Assembly (NCBI GenBank): GCA_016183815.1 | Contig: JACPDW010000020.1 | Span: 1-64,000, forward strand | Length of the DNA stretch: 64,000 nucleotides | Reading direction: 5' to 3' | Source of the DNA: Flavobacteriia bacterium | GTDB taxonomy: Bacteria > Bacteroidota > Bacteroidia > Flavobacteriales_D > Crocinitomicaceae | Part shown: positions 1-9,611 of the stretch, in pieces | Layout of the letters: each line of letters begins with the position of its first letter | Numbering within the stretch: the stretch's first letter is position 1 | Notes under the pieces: generated by a model | Database searches by the model: none | What the model saw: the letters and a program-made list of their open reading frames with translations, nothing else | Told to the model about the DNA's origin: nothing | Translations under genes and position numbers: made by a program

Positions 1-49
1 CTTTTAATATAAGTGAGAATGAACATAAAATTCTTGAAATTATTTATTA

Positions 50-433
50 ATGATTTTTAAACAATTATATTTCATTTTGCTAATAACAATCCTAACCACC
101 TGCACCAAGTTTGGTGAAAATATTTATGTAAAAGGAAAAGTCGTGAATCCTGCAACAGGTAAAGGCATTCCCAACGTAGAAATAGCTTTACAAAAAAAAA
201 CAACTTTTGAGTTTTCAACTGGATATAAAGCTGTAGAAAAGGTAACAACAGATGCCAATGGAGATTTTGAAATCAGACATTTAGGAGGACTAAAACAATA
301 TTATTTGAATTGTATGTATTCAAGCGATTATTATCCTCTTGGTTGGACTGTAAACGGTACTTTTAGTGATTCGTATATTACAAAAATTAAAAAGGGAAAG
401 AAAAATGAGGTTGTATTTCAGATGATACTTTAA
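50..433 (+). CDS. Lipoprotein with carboxypeptidase-regulatory-like domain, truncated by frameshift
   Basis: The N-terminus is a hydrophobic signal with a lipobox-like LTTC at residues 15-18, so it is probably an outer-membrane or periplasmic lipoprotein. The segment around residues 26-75 (KGKVVNPATGKGIPNVEIAL, then TTDANGDFEI) is the classic carboxypeptidase-regulatory-like beta-sandwich. The frame closes at a TAA. The overlapping -1 frame stays open from 409 to 642 and encodes protein-like sequence (SGNPWYLIGCVDYL), so the gene looks interrupted by a one-base loss near 409-433. Precise function is unknown. Confidence 0.6.
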   Translation: MIFKQLYFILLITILTTCTKFGENIYVKGKVVNPATGKGIPNVEIALQKKTTFEFSTGYKAVEKVTTDANGDFEIRHLGGLKQYYLNCMYSSDYYPLGWTVNGTFSDSYITKIKKGKKNEVVFQMIL

Positions 434-642
434 TAGTATTTCGAAATGATGATTACAATTTTTTTTCAGGTAATCCTTGGTATTTAATTGGTTGTGTTGA
501 TTATCTAACAAGTCAAAGTGAAATTCCAATGGGAAATATCTATTATAAATGGGAAGTAATTAAAGGTGGGGTAAAATTAGTGTTTTATGATACTATATTT
601 ATAAATGAAGGAGAAAGTAAATTATATGAAATCAATTACTGA
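409..642 (+). pseudogene. Out-of-frame C-terminal continuation of the lipoprotein
   Basis: This frame has no start codon of its own that makes sense, but it is open for 78 codons with balanced composition (FRNDDYNF, then YYKWEVIKGGVKLVFYDT) and stops at TGA 640-642. It directly continues the lipoprotein at 50-433 in the -1 frame. The simplest reading is one gene of about 200 codons broken by a single-base deletion or a sequencing error. A genuine -1 slip site is not apparent. Confidence 0.55.
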
Positions 643-865
643 TTCTTACCATGTTGCCAAACGAAGAGCAAAAAATACAATCACTTTAGGTAAACACGTT
701 ACTCCTAGCACTGTCGATGGAGAGTATGAAATATTACCTAATGCAGATTTGCGTCTTGAAGCAGGAGAAACCATACATTTCACCGATGGTTTTCACGCCC
801 ATGAAGGCAGTAAAATGCACGCTAGTATTAGATACCAAAATTGCACTGTGCACTTATCTGTTTGA
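605..865 (+). CDS. Short protein resembling the 3-coathanger stack domain (probable fragment)
   Basis: Residues about 23-75 (NTITLGKHVTPSTVDGEYEI, then ADLRLEAGETIHFTDGF and HEGSKMHASI) match the pattern of the 3-coathanger stack domain. That domain normally lies near the C-terminus of large T9SS-exported surface proteins. Here it stands alone, without a signal peptide or sorting domain, and overlaps the end of the frameshifted lipoprotein. It is probably a remnant of a larger gene. The start is uncertain (605 or 626). An independent small gene is possible. Confidence 0.4.
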   Translation: MKEKVNYMKSITDSYHVAKRRAKNTITLGKHVTPSTVDGEYEILPNADLRLEAGETIHFTDGFHAHEGSKMHASIRYQNCTVHLSV

Positions 866-1072
866 TTTTTTTAAATAATGCCAAACACATTAATATTTTA
901 GTTCAATCAAGGATCTGTATTATGACGAAATAGTTTGAAAATATGACAATTTATTGGCTTATATTGAATACATGTTCGATATAATTCATCAAATTTTTGT
1001 TATTTATTTGTTAATAGCCCAACTATTTTGAACCGATAAAAGATTAATCTGTATTCTTTAAAAAAAGAAAAC

Positions 1073-2743
1073 ATGAAAAAAATAATCATTATTGGAAGTT
1101 TACTGATGGCAATATTCGGTAATACCACAGAAAAAGAGTATGTTAAATCAAGTATCACAGATGTAACGGTGTATATGCAAGGAGCACAAGTTTTCCGTAA
1201 AGCATCTTATACTATAAAACCTGGAATTTCTGAAATTATAATAGATGGTATTTGTCCAACTATAGATCCCAAAAGTTTACAAGTCAAAGCAAGTGGAAAC
1301 TTAATTATTATTGATTCAAAATATTCCTTGTATTACCCTAAACCTGAACCTGTTAAAACTATTGATGGAATACCATTAAAAATAAAAAAAGACATTAGTT
1401 TATTAGAAGATTCTATACAATCAATAAGTTTTGAGTTGTTAGAAATTCAAGATGAAATTGATGTTTTAATGGCTCAAAAAAATATCATAGCCAACAATGG
1501 AGCTATTCGAGGACAAGGTAAAGTAAACGATTCAATTCAACTACTTAAACAAGCAATTGAATATTATCATTTGAAAATGAATGAAATAAATAAAAAATTA
1601 CAGATTTTAAATAGAAAAAAAACAGATAAAAATAGTAAAAAATCAGCCATGCAAATTAGATTAACCAATTTGCAAAATTATCAAAATTCAGAAGCTCCTA
1701 TTATTGCTCCTAAAGGTCCAATTCATAGAATTACAGTTACAGTGTCTTCTAATGAGATTGTAAGTGGCAAATTACAGTTGTCTTACTTAGTTTCATCAGC
1801 AGGGTGGACGCCTTTGTATGATTTAAAAAGTGATTTACAAGTTGGAAAAGTGAATTTGACTTATAAAGCTCAAATCTTTCAAAACACAGGAAATGATTGG
1901 GATAATGTTAAAATTTCAGTTTCTACAAATAATCCCTATCAGAATAAAATTAAGCCCACCTTACACCCATGGTATTTAAGTTATTACAATAATCAAATGA
2001 ATACAAGTGTTGGTGGATATCCAGCTGCTCCATCTTTAAGAGAAGAAAAACTATTAAAAAAACCAATAGATGCTATGTCAGATTCAAAAGACTACGACGC
2101 TTTTTCTTCTGCACAATTTACTCAAATGATTGATCAAGTGATTTCAGCAGAATTTAAAATTGATTTACCTTATACCATAAAATCCAATAACGAACAACAC
2201 TTGGTTTTAATTAAAAATCATGATTTAGACGCTGATTATAAATATTATACTGTTCCAAAACTTGACCCTTCAGTTTATTTAATGGCTTTAGTTACCAATT
2301 TGGATGATTTAAAGTTAGTTCCTGCAAAAGCGAATATCTTTTTTGATGGAACTTATATGGGAGAAACCTATATTGACCCTACTCAAATGGACGATACTTT
2401 AACTTTAAGTTTAGGAAAAGACCCTAATATTTTAGTAAAAAGAACTCTTTTGAAAAAAGAATGTAAAGACAAAATTATAGGTTCATCAAGAGAAAAATCA
2501 AAATCGTTTGAAATTGAAATCAGAAACAACAAAGCCAATAATATCGAGTTAATCGTTCAAGATCAAGTGCCTGTCACACAGCATTCTGAAATTCAGATTG
2601 AAGTATTAAACAAAGGAAAAGCTTCACTTGATGAAGTAACTGGTTTGTTGGAGTGGAAAGTGAATTTAAAAGCAAAAGAAACAGAAAAAATTCATTTTAG
2701 TTATAAAGTTAAATACGATAAAAACATTAATTTGAATTTCTAA
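1073..2743 (+). CDS. MuiA-family protein (DUF4140/DUF4139)
   Basis: A 556-residue protein with an N-terminal signal-like segment (MKKIIIIGSLLMAIFG). The N-terminal domain (about 25-130; SSITDVTVYMQGAQVFRKAS) is the DUF4140 region. A lysine-rich helical coiled-coil stretch follows at about 125-205. The C-terminal half (about 220-550; YLVSSAGWTPLYDLKSD, then YKAQIFQNTGNDWDNVKIS) is the DUF4139 beta-rich domain. This is the layout of the 'mucoidy inhibitor MuiA family', whose biochemical role is unsettled; it is likely envelope-located. It is monocistronic and ends at a strong hairpin terminator. Confidence 0.85.
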   Translation: MKKIIIIGSLLMAIFGNTTEKEYVKSSITDVTVYMQGAQVFRKASYTIKPGISEIIIDGICPTIDPKSLQVKASGNLIIIDSKYSLYYPKPEPVKTIDGIPLKIKKDISLLEDSIQSISFELLEIQDEIDVLMAQKNIIANNGAIRGQGKVNDSIQLLKQAIEYYHLKMNEINKKLQILNRKKTDKNSKKSAMQIRLTNLQNYQNSEAPIIAPKGPIHRITVTVSSNEIVSGKLQLSYLVSSAGWTPLYDLKSDLQVGKVNLTYKAQIFQNTGNDWDNVKISVSTNNPYQNKIKPTLHPWYLSYYNNQMNTSVGGYPAAPSLREEKLLKKPIDAMSDSKDYDAFSSAQFTQMIDQVISAEFKIDLPYTIKSNNEQHLVLIKNHDLDADYKYYTVPKLDPSVYLMALVTNLDDLKLVPAKANIFFDGTYMGETYIDPTQMDDTLTLSLGKDPNILVKRTLLKKECKDKIIGSSREKSKSFEIEIRNNKANNIELIVQDQVPVTQHSEIQIEVLNKGKASLDEVTGLLEWKVNLKAKETEKIHFSYKVKYDKNINLNF

Positions 2744-2756
2744 AGCAAAACAAATT

Positions 2757-2795
2757 AAAAACCACGATTTTCTTTAATGAATTTCGTGGTTTTTT
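2757..2795. terminator. Bidirectional intrinsic terminator between convergent genes
   Basis: The arms ACCACGA (2761-2767) and TCGTGGT (2784-2790) are flanked outside by an A-run and a T-run, so the hairpin can act in both directions. It serves the MuiA-family gene on the plus strand and the SPOR-like gene on the minus strand, whose stop codon sits at its edge. Confidence 0.8.
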
Positions 2796-4006
2796 CATTT
2801 ATTTAAAATGATTGTTTCACTGATTTTTAATGCTTCTTCAAGTGTGATTTGTTCACCTTTATTATAAGCTATGACAACAAAATCATTTAATCCTTTTGCT
2901 TTCAAATCTGCAACTACTGAATCCACTTGTTCTTTTTTAAGAAACATTCCGTAGGAATACCTAATATTTCCATTTGTCAAATCTTTATAAATTAAATCTC
3001 TTTTTAGTAAAAGTTTACCAAAAGTGATGTCTTTATTATAAGTCCCGATTTGTATAGTATAAAAAAATCCATTGACAGAGCTTAAATTTATTGGATTGTA
3101 AGTCTGATAATGAATAACTTTAGTTAGTGAAGAATCGGGAATAAAATAATAGGAAAAAGTGTCTTTATTTACAAGTAATTTACTATCAATGTTGGCGTTA
3201 TAGACAAATTTCATAGTGTCAGAATATTTTATCAATTCTTTGATTATGTACTTATTTTTTTGATCTTCACTTTTTAAAAGAGGAGTTATATTTTTATTTT
3301 GATTGGCCAAATTATTTTCGTTTATTCGAATTTTGTTTTTTGTTTCATTTTGAATAACAATTAAATAGTTGTAATTTAATTTATCATTAGTGTTCCAAAA
3401 ATCCCTTCCTTTTTTCTCTAATTGATCAATTCTTAATGAACATTTGCCTAAAAGTTTATTGTCCATTTCAATTAGTTTTTGATAATTTTTAATATTATTA
3501 TCTATTGTAGAATTAGTTAAATTGATGAAATTTTTATAGTAATCAGGGTCAATGTCCAAAATAATATTTTTTTTGTTGATGTAGTTTCTAATTTCTTCTA
3601 TTTCTTCACATTTTTCTAAATATTGTTGCAAAGATTGGATTTTAAATTTTAAAGCATTTTTTAACTTATTTAATTCAATTTTATTCTGATTTGAAATACT
3701 ATCATTAATTGAGTCGAGAATATACATTTTTTTTGAAATATCAAACTTAACATATTTATCCAAATTTTGCATATAAAAATATTTCTCATACAAATTGATG
3801 TCGATATTTTCACTTAAAGAAACGCATAGGTTGATATAATTAGGGTCAATATTGCGTAAAAGATTTTTATATGGGATAATTTTGCTAATTTGATCGATTT
3901 CAATTTTTTGACACATACAACATAAAGAGTCAGGGTTTGAATTTTGTGCATAAGTCAATTGAGACAATAAAAATAATAGTAAAATATGTATTTTTTTAAT
4001 TATCAT
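2795..4006 (-). CDS. Secreted protein with SPOR-like C-terminal domain
   Basis: A cleavable signal peptide is visible (hydrophobic LLLFLLSQLTYAQ, residues 9-21). The middle (about 40-270) is charged, Asn/Lys-rich and helical, and I do not recognise it. The C-terminal 90 residues (FFYTIQIGTYNKDITFGKLL, a second half with YGMFLKKEQVDSVVADLKAK, then FVVIAY) follow the SPOR-domain pattern. SPOR domains bind denuded peptidoglycan glycans. Bacteroidota often carry such 'YTVQIG' domains on cell-surface or gliding-related proteins. The cellular role is inferred only from that domain. Confidence 0.6.
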   Translation of the reverse strand: MIIKKIHILLLFLLSQLTYAQNSNPDSLCCMCQKIEIDQISKIIPYKNLLRNIDPNYINLCVSLSENIDINLYEKYFYMQNLDKYVKFDISKKMYILDSINDSISNQNKIELNKLKNALKFKIQSLQQYLEKCEEIEEIRNYINKKNIILDIDPDYYKNFINLTNSTIDNNIKNYQKLIEMDNKLLGKCSLRIDQLEKKGRDFWNTNDKLNYNYLIVIQNETKNKIRINENNLANQNKNITPLLKSEDQKNKYIIKELIKYSDTMKFVYNANIDSKLLVNKDTFSYYFIPDSSLTKVIHYQTYNPINLSSVNGFFYTIQIGTYNKDITFGKLLLKRDLIYKDLTNGNIRYSYGMFLKKEQVDSVVADLKAKGLNDFVVIAYNKGEQITLEEALKISETIILNK

Positions 4007-4204
4007 AGGTCGATTTCACCGATAAAGATAATAATATTAGTTGATTATACAATATTTTTTATAAGTTTTTTAACTATCGATTTTATTAAATACTAATTAA
4101 TCTAATTATTTTGCTTTGGAAATAAACAAAGAAATTTTAAATACTTTAGGAATTTAAAAGTAATAGAAACAAAAAATTAATAAAACTTCCACTCAAAAAA
4201 GTAT

Positions 4205-7200
4205 CTATCTTTTAATCCAAGAATAAGTTTGTGTTTTTCCTTCAATAATAATTTCAATATTATATACTCCAGAACTCCAGTCATTCGTTTGAATTACTAA
4301 ATTGTTAGTATTTTTTATAGTCTGTATTTGTAACACTTTACCGACTGATGAAACCAATTTAATAGAAGCTTCATTTATTATTTCATGAAAAGAAAAATTT
4401 ATCATATCATTTCCAGGATTCGGGTAAATTTTTAATACTTCAATTGAATTATCACAAAAACCACTTAATAAGTCTAATCCATCACAATCTTCATCAATTC
4501 CATTATTTGGAATCTCACCAGCGTCTGGATTAATTGCTGAATTATTATCATTGCAATCAGTATTATTGATGGAGTATCCAGTTCCTGGATTTGAACAAAA
4601 TTCAGTACCAATTCCAGCTCCAAAATTATCGTTATCTGAATCAACAAAATAAGTTGTTAAACTTAATCCCTCATCGATGTTCCCATCACAGTTGTTGTCA
4701 ATGCCATCGCAGATTTCTGCTGCTAAAGGATTAATTGCTGAATTATTATCATTGCAATCAGTATAATTGATGGAGTATCCAGTTCCTGGGTTTGAACAAT
4801 AATCAGTACCAATTCCAGCTCCAAAATTATCGTTATCTGAATCAACAAAATAAGTTGTTAAACTTAATCCCTCATCGATGTTCCCATCACAGTTGTTGTC
4901 AATACCATCGCAGATTTCTGTTGCTAAAGGATTAATTGCTGAATTATTATTATTGCAATCAGTATTATTGATTGAGTATCCAGTTCCTGGATTTGAACAA
5001 AAATCAGTACCAATTCCAGCTCCAAAATTATCGTTATCTGAATCAACAAAATAAGTTGTTAGACTTAATCCCTCATCGATGTTTCCATCGCAGTTGTTGT
5101 CAATACCATCGCAGATTTCTGTTGCTAAAGGATTAATTGCTGAATTATTATCATTGCAATCAGTATTATTGATGGAGTATCCAGTTCCTGGATTTGAACA
5201 AAATTCAGTACCAATTCCAGCTCCAAAATTATCGTTATCTAAATCAGCGTAATAAGTTGTCATTGTTAAACCTTCATCAATATTTCCGTCACAATTGTTA
5301 TCTTTTCCATCACAAATCTCTATGGCTCCTGGATATTTTAAACTATCCAAATCGTCACAGTCACTGTAGTCAAGAGTAAAATAGAGACCTGGATTGTTAC
5401 ATGATACTTCAATCGCAACAGTAAAAGGATCACCAAAGCCATCTAAATCAATATCCCAATAATAAGTATTAAAAATTAAACCTTCATCGTCATTTCCATC
5501 ACAGTTGTTGTCAATATTATCACATATTTCTGGCGCACCAGGATAAACGCTCGAATTATTATCATCACAATCAATATTACTCAGATATCCATCACCATCA
5601 TTGTCAAAAATCGTAATATAGTCACTTCCATCGCAATCTTCATCCGTTCCATTATCGGCGATTTCTGTTGCTCCGGGGTAGATTGAGGGATTATTGTCAT
5701 CACAGTCGGAATTATCAATTGAAAAGCCAATACCTGGATTTAAACAATAATCTGCTCCTGTTCCTGTACCAAAATTATCGTTATCCACATCAGCGTAATA
5801 AGTCGTCATTATTAATCCCTCATCAATATTACCGTCGCAATTATTATCTATTCCATCACAAACTTCACCTATTCCTGGATTAATTGTAGCATTATTATCA
5901 TTACAATCTACTGTATTATCAAATCCATCGCTATCATTATCTAAAATGGCTGTCTCATCTGATCCATTACAATCTTCATCTATGCTATTATTTGGAATAT
6001 CAGTTTCTGCAGGATTAATGGCTCCATTTGTATCGTCGCAATCATCATTATTTACAGAATAACCAAAACCTGGATTATTACAAAAATCAGAGCCATTACT
6101 AGTACCATAACCATCGTTATCTACATCAGCGTAATAGGTAGTCATTGTTAATCCTTCATCAATATTTCCATCACAGTTGTTGTCAATCCCATCACAAATT
6201 TCTGAAGCACTTGGATATGCTGAGGAATTATTATCATCACAATCTGTATTGTCAAAAACAAATCCAAGACCTGGATTATTACAAAAATCAGAGCCATTAC
6301 TAGTACCATAACCATCGTTATCTACATCAGCGTAATAGGTAGTCATTGTTAATCCATCATCAATATTCCCATCACAGTTGTTGTCAATCCCATCACAAAT
6401 TTCTGAAGCACCAGGATATATAATTGAATTATTGTCGTCACAATCAATGTTACTATCAGAACCATCTCCATCGTTATCAATAATAAAATCACTACCATTA
6501 CAATCCTCATCTATTCCATTATTTGGAATCTCCAAAGCATTTGGGTTAACAAGCCAATTATTATCATCACAATCCAAATTATTATCAACATGTTCATAAT
6601 AGGGATAAGGAGCATAACAGTCCCATACACCAGTGTCATTCACGTTTCCGTAACCATCTTCATCCCAGTCAAAATACCAATATCTGAACAAACCTTCATC
6701 GATGTTTCCATCACAGTTGTTATCTATATCATCACAAATTTCCGTTGCCCCTGGATAAATAGTAGATTTTGTATCATCGCAGTCAGTATTGTTAGTTACA
6801 AAACTACCTGTAGGAACGTTACAATACGAAAATCCTATTGCACTTCCAAATCCATCGCCATCATTATCTGGATAATATAAGGTCATTGTTAATCCCTCAT
6901 CAATATTCCCATCACAGTTATTATCGATGCCATCACAAGTTTCTACCGCACTCGGGTGGATTGCGGCATTATTATCATCACAATCTATTGAATTATCAAA
7001 ACCATCTCCATCGTTATCTAAAACGGCAGTTTCATCAGATCCACTGCAATCCTCATCAATAGTATTGTTTGGGACATCAGTGGCTAGTGGATTAATTGCT
7101 GGATTATAATCATTACAATCATCATTATTTGTGACTGCATAATTGTCATATGTAATACAATAAAAACCATAAAAATAATTCCCAAAACCATCCAAATCCT

Positions 7201-7423
7201 CGTCCAAATAATATGTGGTCAATGGCAAGCCCTCGTCAACATTTCCATCACAGTTATTATCCAAATTGTCACAAATTTCAGGTGCACCAGGATAAACAGT
7301 TGCATTGTTATCATCACAATCAGAAAATTCGTAAGACCCATCACCATCCCAATCATTTTCAAATTGACTTAATAAAGGAAATGAAAAAGAAAAAAATAAT
7401 AATAATATGTAAATTGTTTTCAT
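4205..7423 (-). CDS. T9SS cargo with multiple MopE-type metal-binding repeats
   Basis: A 1072-residue exported protein with a signal peptide (residues 1-19, ending LLSQ). The body is an array of Asp/Asn/Cys-rich repeats: 11 copies of a CDxxDNNCDGN motif and 5 copies of an IDEDCxGSD-like variant, alternating with Tyr-rich DxDxDGFG segments. This is the putative metal-binding motif described for the copper-binding protein MopE; the acidic loops also resemble calcium sites. The last ~75 residues (LKIYPNPGNDMINFSF to the C-terminus) are a type A T9SS sorting domain, so it is probably surface-anchored or released. Its ligand here is unknown. No obvious partner gene lies beside it. Confidence 0.9.
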   Translation of the reverse strand: MKTIYILLLFFSFSFPLLSQFENDWDGDGSYEFSDCDDNNATVYPGAPEICDNLDNNCDGNVDEGLPLTTYYLDEDLDGFGNYFYGFYCITYDNYAVTNNDDCNDYNPAINPLATDVPNNTIDEDCSGSDETAVLDNDGDGFDNSIDCDDNNAAIHPSAVETCDGIDNNCDGNIDEGLTMTLYYPDNDGDGFGSAIGFSYCNVPTGSFVTNNTDCDDTKSTIYPGATEICDDIDNNCDGNIDEGLFRYWYFDWDEDGYGNVNDTGVWDCYAPYPYYEHVDNNLDCDDNNWLVNPNALEIPNNGIDEDCNGSDFIIDNDGDGSDSNIDCDDNNSIIYPGASEICDGIDNNCDGNIDDGLTMTTYYADVDNDGYGTSNGSDFCNNPGLGFVFDNTDCDDNNSSAYPSASEICDGIDNNCDGNIDEGLTMTTYYADVDNDGYGTSNGSDFCNNPGFGYSVNNDDCDDTNGAINPAETDIPNNSIDEDCNGSDETAILDNDSDGFDNTVDCNDNNATINPGIGEVCDGIDNNCDGNIDEGLIMTTYYADVDNDNFGTGTGADYCLNPGIGFSIDNSDCDDNNPSIYPGATEIADNGTDEDCDGSDYITIFDNDGDGYLSNIDCDDNNSSVYPGAPEICDNIDNNCDGNDDEGLIFNTYYWDIDLDGFGDPFTVAIEVSCNNPGLYFTLDYSDCDDLDSLKYPGAIEICDGKDNNCDGNIDEGLTMTTYYADLDNDNFGAGIGTEFCSNPGTGYSINNTDCNDNNSAINPLATEICDGIDNNCDGNIDEGLSLTTYFVDSDNDNFGAGIGTDFCSNPGTGYSINNTDCNNNNSAINPLATEICDGIDNNCDGNIDEGLSLTTYFVDSDNDNFGAGIGTDYCSNPGTGYSINYTDCNDNNSAINPLAAEICDGIDNNCDGNIDEGLSLTTYFVDSDNDNFGAGIGTEFCSNPGTGYSINNTDCNDNNSAINPDAGEIPNNGIDEDCDGLDLLSGFCDNSIEVLKIYPNPGNDMINFSFHEIINEASIKLVSSVGKVLQIQTIKNTNNLVIQTNDWSSGVYNIEIIIEGKTQTYSWIKR
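4531..5240 (-). repeat. Near-identical 201-bp tandem repeats inside the MopE-repeat gene
   Basis: Unit starts (TAATTGCTGA on the plus strand) fall at 4531, 4732, 4933 and 5134, an exact 201-bp (67-codon) period. Three units are complete and a fourth continues nearly identical to about 5240. A few bases differ per unit. The copies must be recent duplications or homogenised by recombination. Confidence 0.9.
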
Positions 7424-7869
7424 ATAGTAAGATTTAAAGTGGTTTTTAAAAATTCATTTTTTAACTATAAAATTTTATCCAATTTGAATTTATGATAAAA
7501 AAGCTATTGCTAAATTAACATTTTATTTTAATTAATACTTATAAATTATATTAATATTTCATTTTTATTACTATTTAAAACCTTTCTAAACTAATTAAAA
7601 GAAAGTTAAATTCTATTTTTAGCTAACTATTTTTTTTTTGATTAATGGTGAGTAATTTAAATATTAATAATTTAATTGATTTTGCAATTCTAACTAAACT
7701 TAATAATTATCTTTTCTTAACCTATTCCAATAAACTTATAGAAAACTAAATCCTAATTCTTTTTTTTTTACTAGTTTTAGACATAAAATGCTTTTAAAAA
7801 ATAAATAAATTAATTGGGATACCAAGTTAAAGTGCAAAAATTAATTTATAGAATTGTATAAAAAAACAA

Positions 7870-7943
7870 ACCACTGAGAAAGTAAGATTTCTAAGAAAAA
7901 ACACCGCAGGTGTTGTACCACAATGTTCTTCTTTCTTAGTGGT
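7870..7943. repeat. Long imperfect inverted repeat (stem-loop)
   Basis: The 13-bp arms ACCACTGAGAAAG (7870-7882) and CTTTCTTAGTGGT (7931-7943) pair completely if one G-U is allowed. The loop contains a smaller hairpin (ACACC GCA GGTGT, 7901-7913). A-runs flank the right side and T-rich sequence follows on the minus strand. It could be a structured RNA, a mobile-element remnant or a terminator. It is far from both neighbouring stop codons. Confidence 0.6.
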
Positions 7944-8313
7944 AAAAAAAAAAATGATTTTAGCGACTTAAATTGGTAAGCCAATAAATTAAAATTATAA
8001 AATAGTAAATTAATAAGTTGAAATTGTTGTCACAGCTACAAAATTGGTTGATTCCATTTTTATGAATACATAATCGGTAATTTACTTTTCGTTTTTTTTT
8101 ATTAATTATTTATTTGGTAAAACTTTTCTAAATAGCACTTTTCACTTCCCTTTGGTTAGTGAGATCGTCCAAGAAAAACTTCGGGATTAAGTTGTTGCTT
8201 TTTAGGCTTTGGAAAAAGTAAAAATAAAATTAACAGTTGGAGTTTATTTAGAACCTCAACTTAAAATATTTTTTTTATTACATGATTAATAAGTTCGATT
8301 GTTGAATTTCCAT

Positions 8314-8321
8314 TAATTTTG
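8314..8321 (+). promoter_or_regulatory. Probable -7 box for the thiolase gene
   Basis: TAATTTTG matches the Bacteroidota -7 consensus TAnnTTTG and lies 14 bp before the ATG. No well-placed -33 TTTG is seen. Confidence 0.4.
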
Positions 8322-8335
8322 AAAAAAAATTTTTT

Positions 8336-9544
8336 ATGTCAAAAGAAGCGTATCTCATTGATGGAATAAGAACTCCAATAGGAAATTTCGGAGGGTCTTT
8401 ATCTACTGTAAGGGCTGATGATTTAGCAGCTTTTCCAATCAAAGCATTAATAGAAAAAATTCCCCACTTGGATCTCAATCAGATTGAAGAAGTTATTTTA
8501 GGTTGTGCTAACCAAGCTGGTGAAGACAACAGAAATGTAGCTCGAATGGCTTTATTGTTAGCCGGTATTCCTTTTAAGACGGCTGGAGAAACAATCAATC
8601 GACTTTGTGCTTCTGGTATGGCGGCTTGTATAAATTCTTCTCGAGCAATAAAAGACGGTGCAGGAGATTTATATATCGCAGGTGGTATTGAACACATGAC
8701 AAGAGGTCCTTGGGTAATCTCTAAAACAAGCAGTGCATTTGGAAGAGATGCTCAGATGTATGATTCTTCTTTTGGCTGGAGGTTTATCAATCCCATTATG
8801 AAAGAAAAATTTGGAACAGAAGGTATGGGAGAAACAGCAGAAAATTTGGCTGAAATGTTTAAAATTTCTCGAGAAGACCAAGATAAATTCGCTATTTGGT
8901 CTCAACAAAAAACAAGCATTGCAAATGAAAAAGGTATTTTTAAAGAGGAAATTTGTCCTGTTACTATTCCAATGAAAAAAGGAGAATCATTAGTCTTTGA
9001 AAAAGATGAATTTGTGAAATCAAACAGCACATTAGAAGGATTATCTCAATTAAAACCTGCTTTTCGGAAAGAAGGTAGTGTAACCGCAGGTAATGCTTCT
9101 GGTCTAAACGATGGAGCAGCTGCTTTATTATTCTCCTCTGAAAATGGTTTGAAAATCAATCAACTTAAACCAAAATGTAGAATTGTTGCTGGTGCCGTTT
9201 CGGGTGTCGAACCTCGAATTATGGGTATTGGTCCTGTTGAGGCAATTCAAAAAGTATTGAAAAGAAGTGGCTTAACTTTGAACGACATAGATGTTATCGA
9301 ACTCAATGAAGCATTTGCTGTTCAAGTACTTGCTTGTACCAGACAGCTAGGTCTTGATGATTTTGATCCTAGAATAAACATAAACGGTGGAGCGATAGCT
9401 TTAGGTCATCCTTTAGGAATGTCAGGAGCAAGAATAATACTTTCAGCAGCAAATGAATTACACAGAAGTAATAAAAAATATGCTTTAGCTAGTATGTGCG
9501 TTGGTGTTGGACAGGGTTATGCTTGCATCATGGAAAAAGTGTAA
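8336..9544 (+). CDS. Acetyl-CoA C-acyltransferase, 3-oxoadipyl-CoA thiolase type
   Basis: A 402-residue thiolase that cleaves a 3-oxoacyl-CoA to acetyl-CoA and a shortened acyl-CoA. The catalytic residues are visible: nucleophile Cys91 in NRLCASG, His358 in GHPLGMSG and Cys388 in CVGVGQG. Length and block motifs ([39 protein letters not shown]) follow the PcaF/PaaJ subgroup known from beta-ketoadipate and phenylacetate catabolism. No other genes of those pathways are nearby, so it may serve general fatty or amino acid degradation. The gene appears monocistronic. Confidence 0.9.
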   Translation: MSKEAYLIDGIRTPIGNFGGSLSTVRADDLAAFPIKALIEKIPHLDLNQIEEVILGCANQAGEDNRNVARMALLLAGIPFKTAGETINRLCASGMAACINSSRAIKDGAGDLYIAGGIEHMTRGPWVISKTSSAFGRDAQMYDSSFGWRFINPIMKEKFGTEGMGETAENLAEMFKISREDQDKFAIWSQQKTSIANEKGIFKEEICPVTIPMKKGESLVFEKDEFVKSNSTLEGLSQLKPAFRKEGSVTAGNASGLNDGAAALLFSSENGLKINQLKPKCRIVAGAVSGVEPRIMGIGPVEAIQKVLKRSGLTLNDIDVIELNEAFAVQVLACTRQLGLDDFDPRININGGAIALGHPLGMSGARIILSAANELHRSNKKYALASMCVGVGQGYACIMEKV

Positions 9545-9611
9545 TGTTAAAATTTGATAAAATCGTTTTAACTGCTTTTTTTTAATTAATTTAGATTTCA
9601 AAATTTATAAA

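Larger units (their letters stand above)
7438..8335. other. Long AT-rich intergenic region
   Basis: About 900 bp without a convincing gene. It holds one strong hairpin (7870-7943). A short stretch near 8150-8283 reads like degraded coding sequence: an open phase interrupted by stops, with a KVKIKLTVGVYLEP-like segment. I see no tRNA and no long ORF. The right end contains the likely thiolase promoter. Confidence 0.6.

Noticed and set aside
5194-7437. Plus-strand ORFs of 60-96 codons opposite the MopE-repeat gene
   Set aside because: They follow the antisense of the repeats, have skewed composition (His/Leu/Ser) and repeat the same words. They are shadows of the minus-strand gene.
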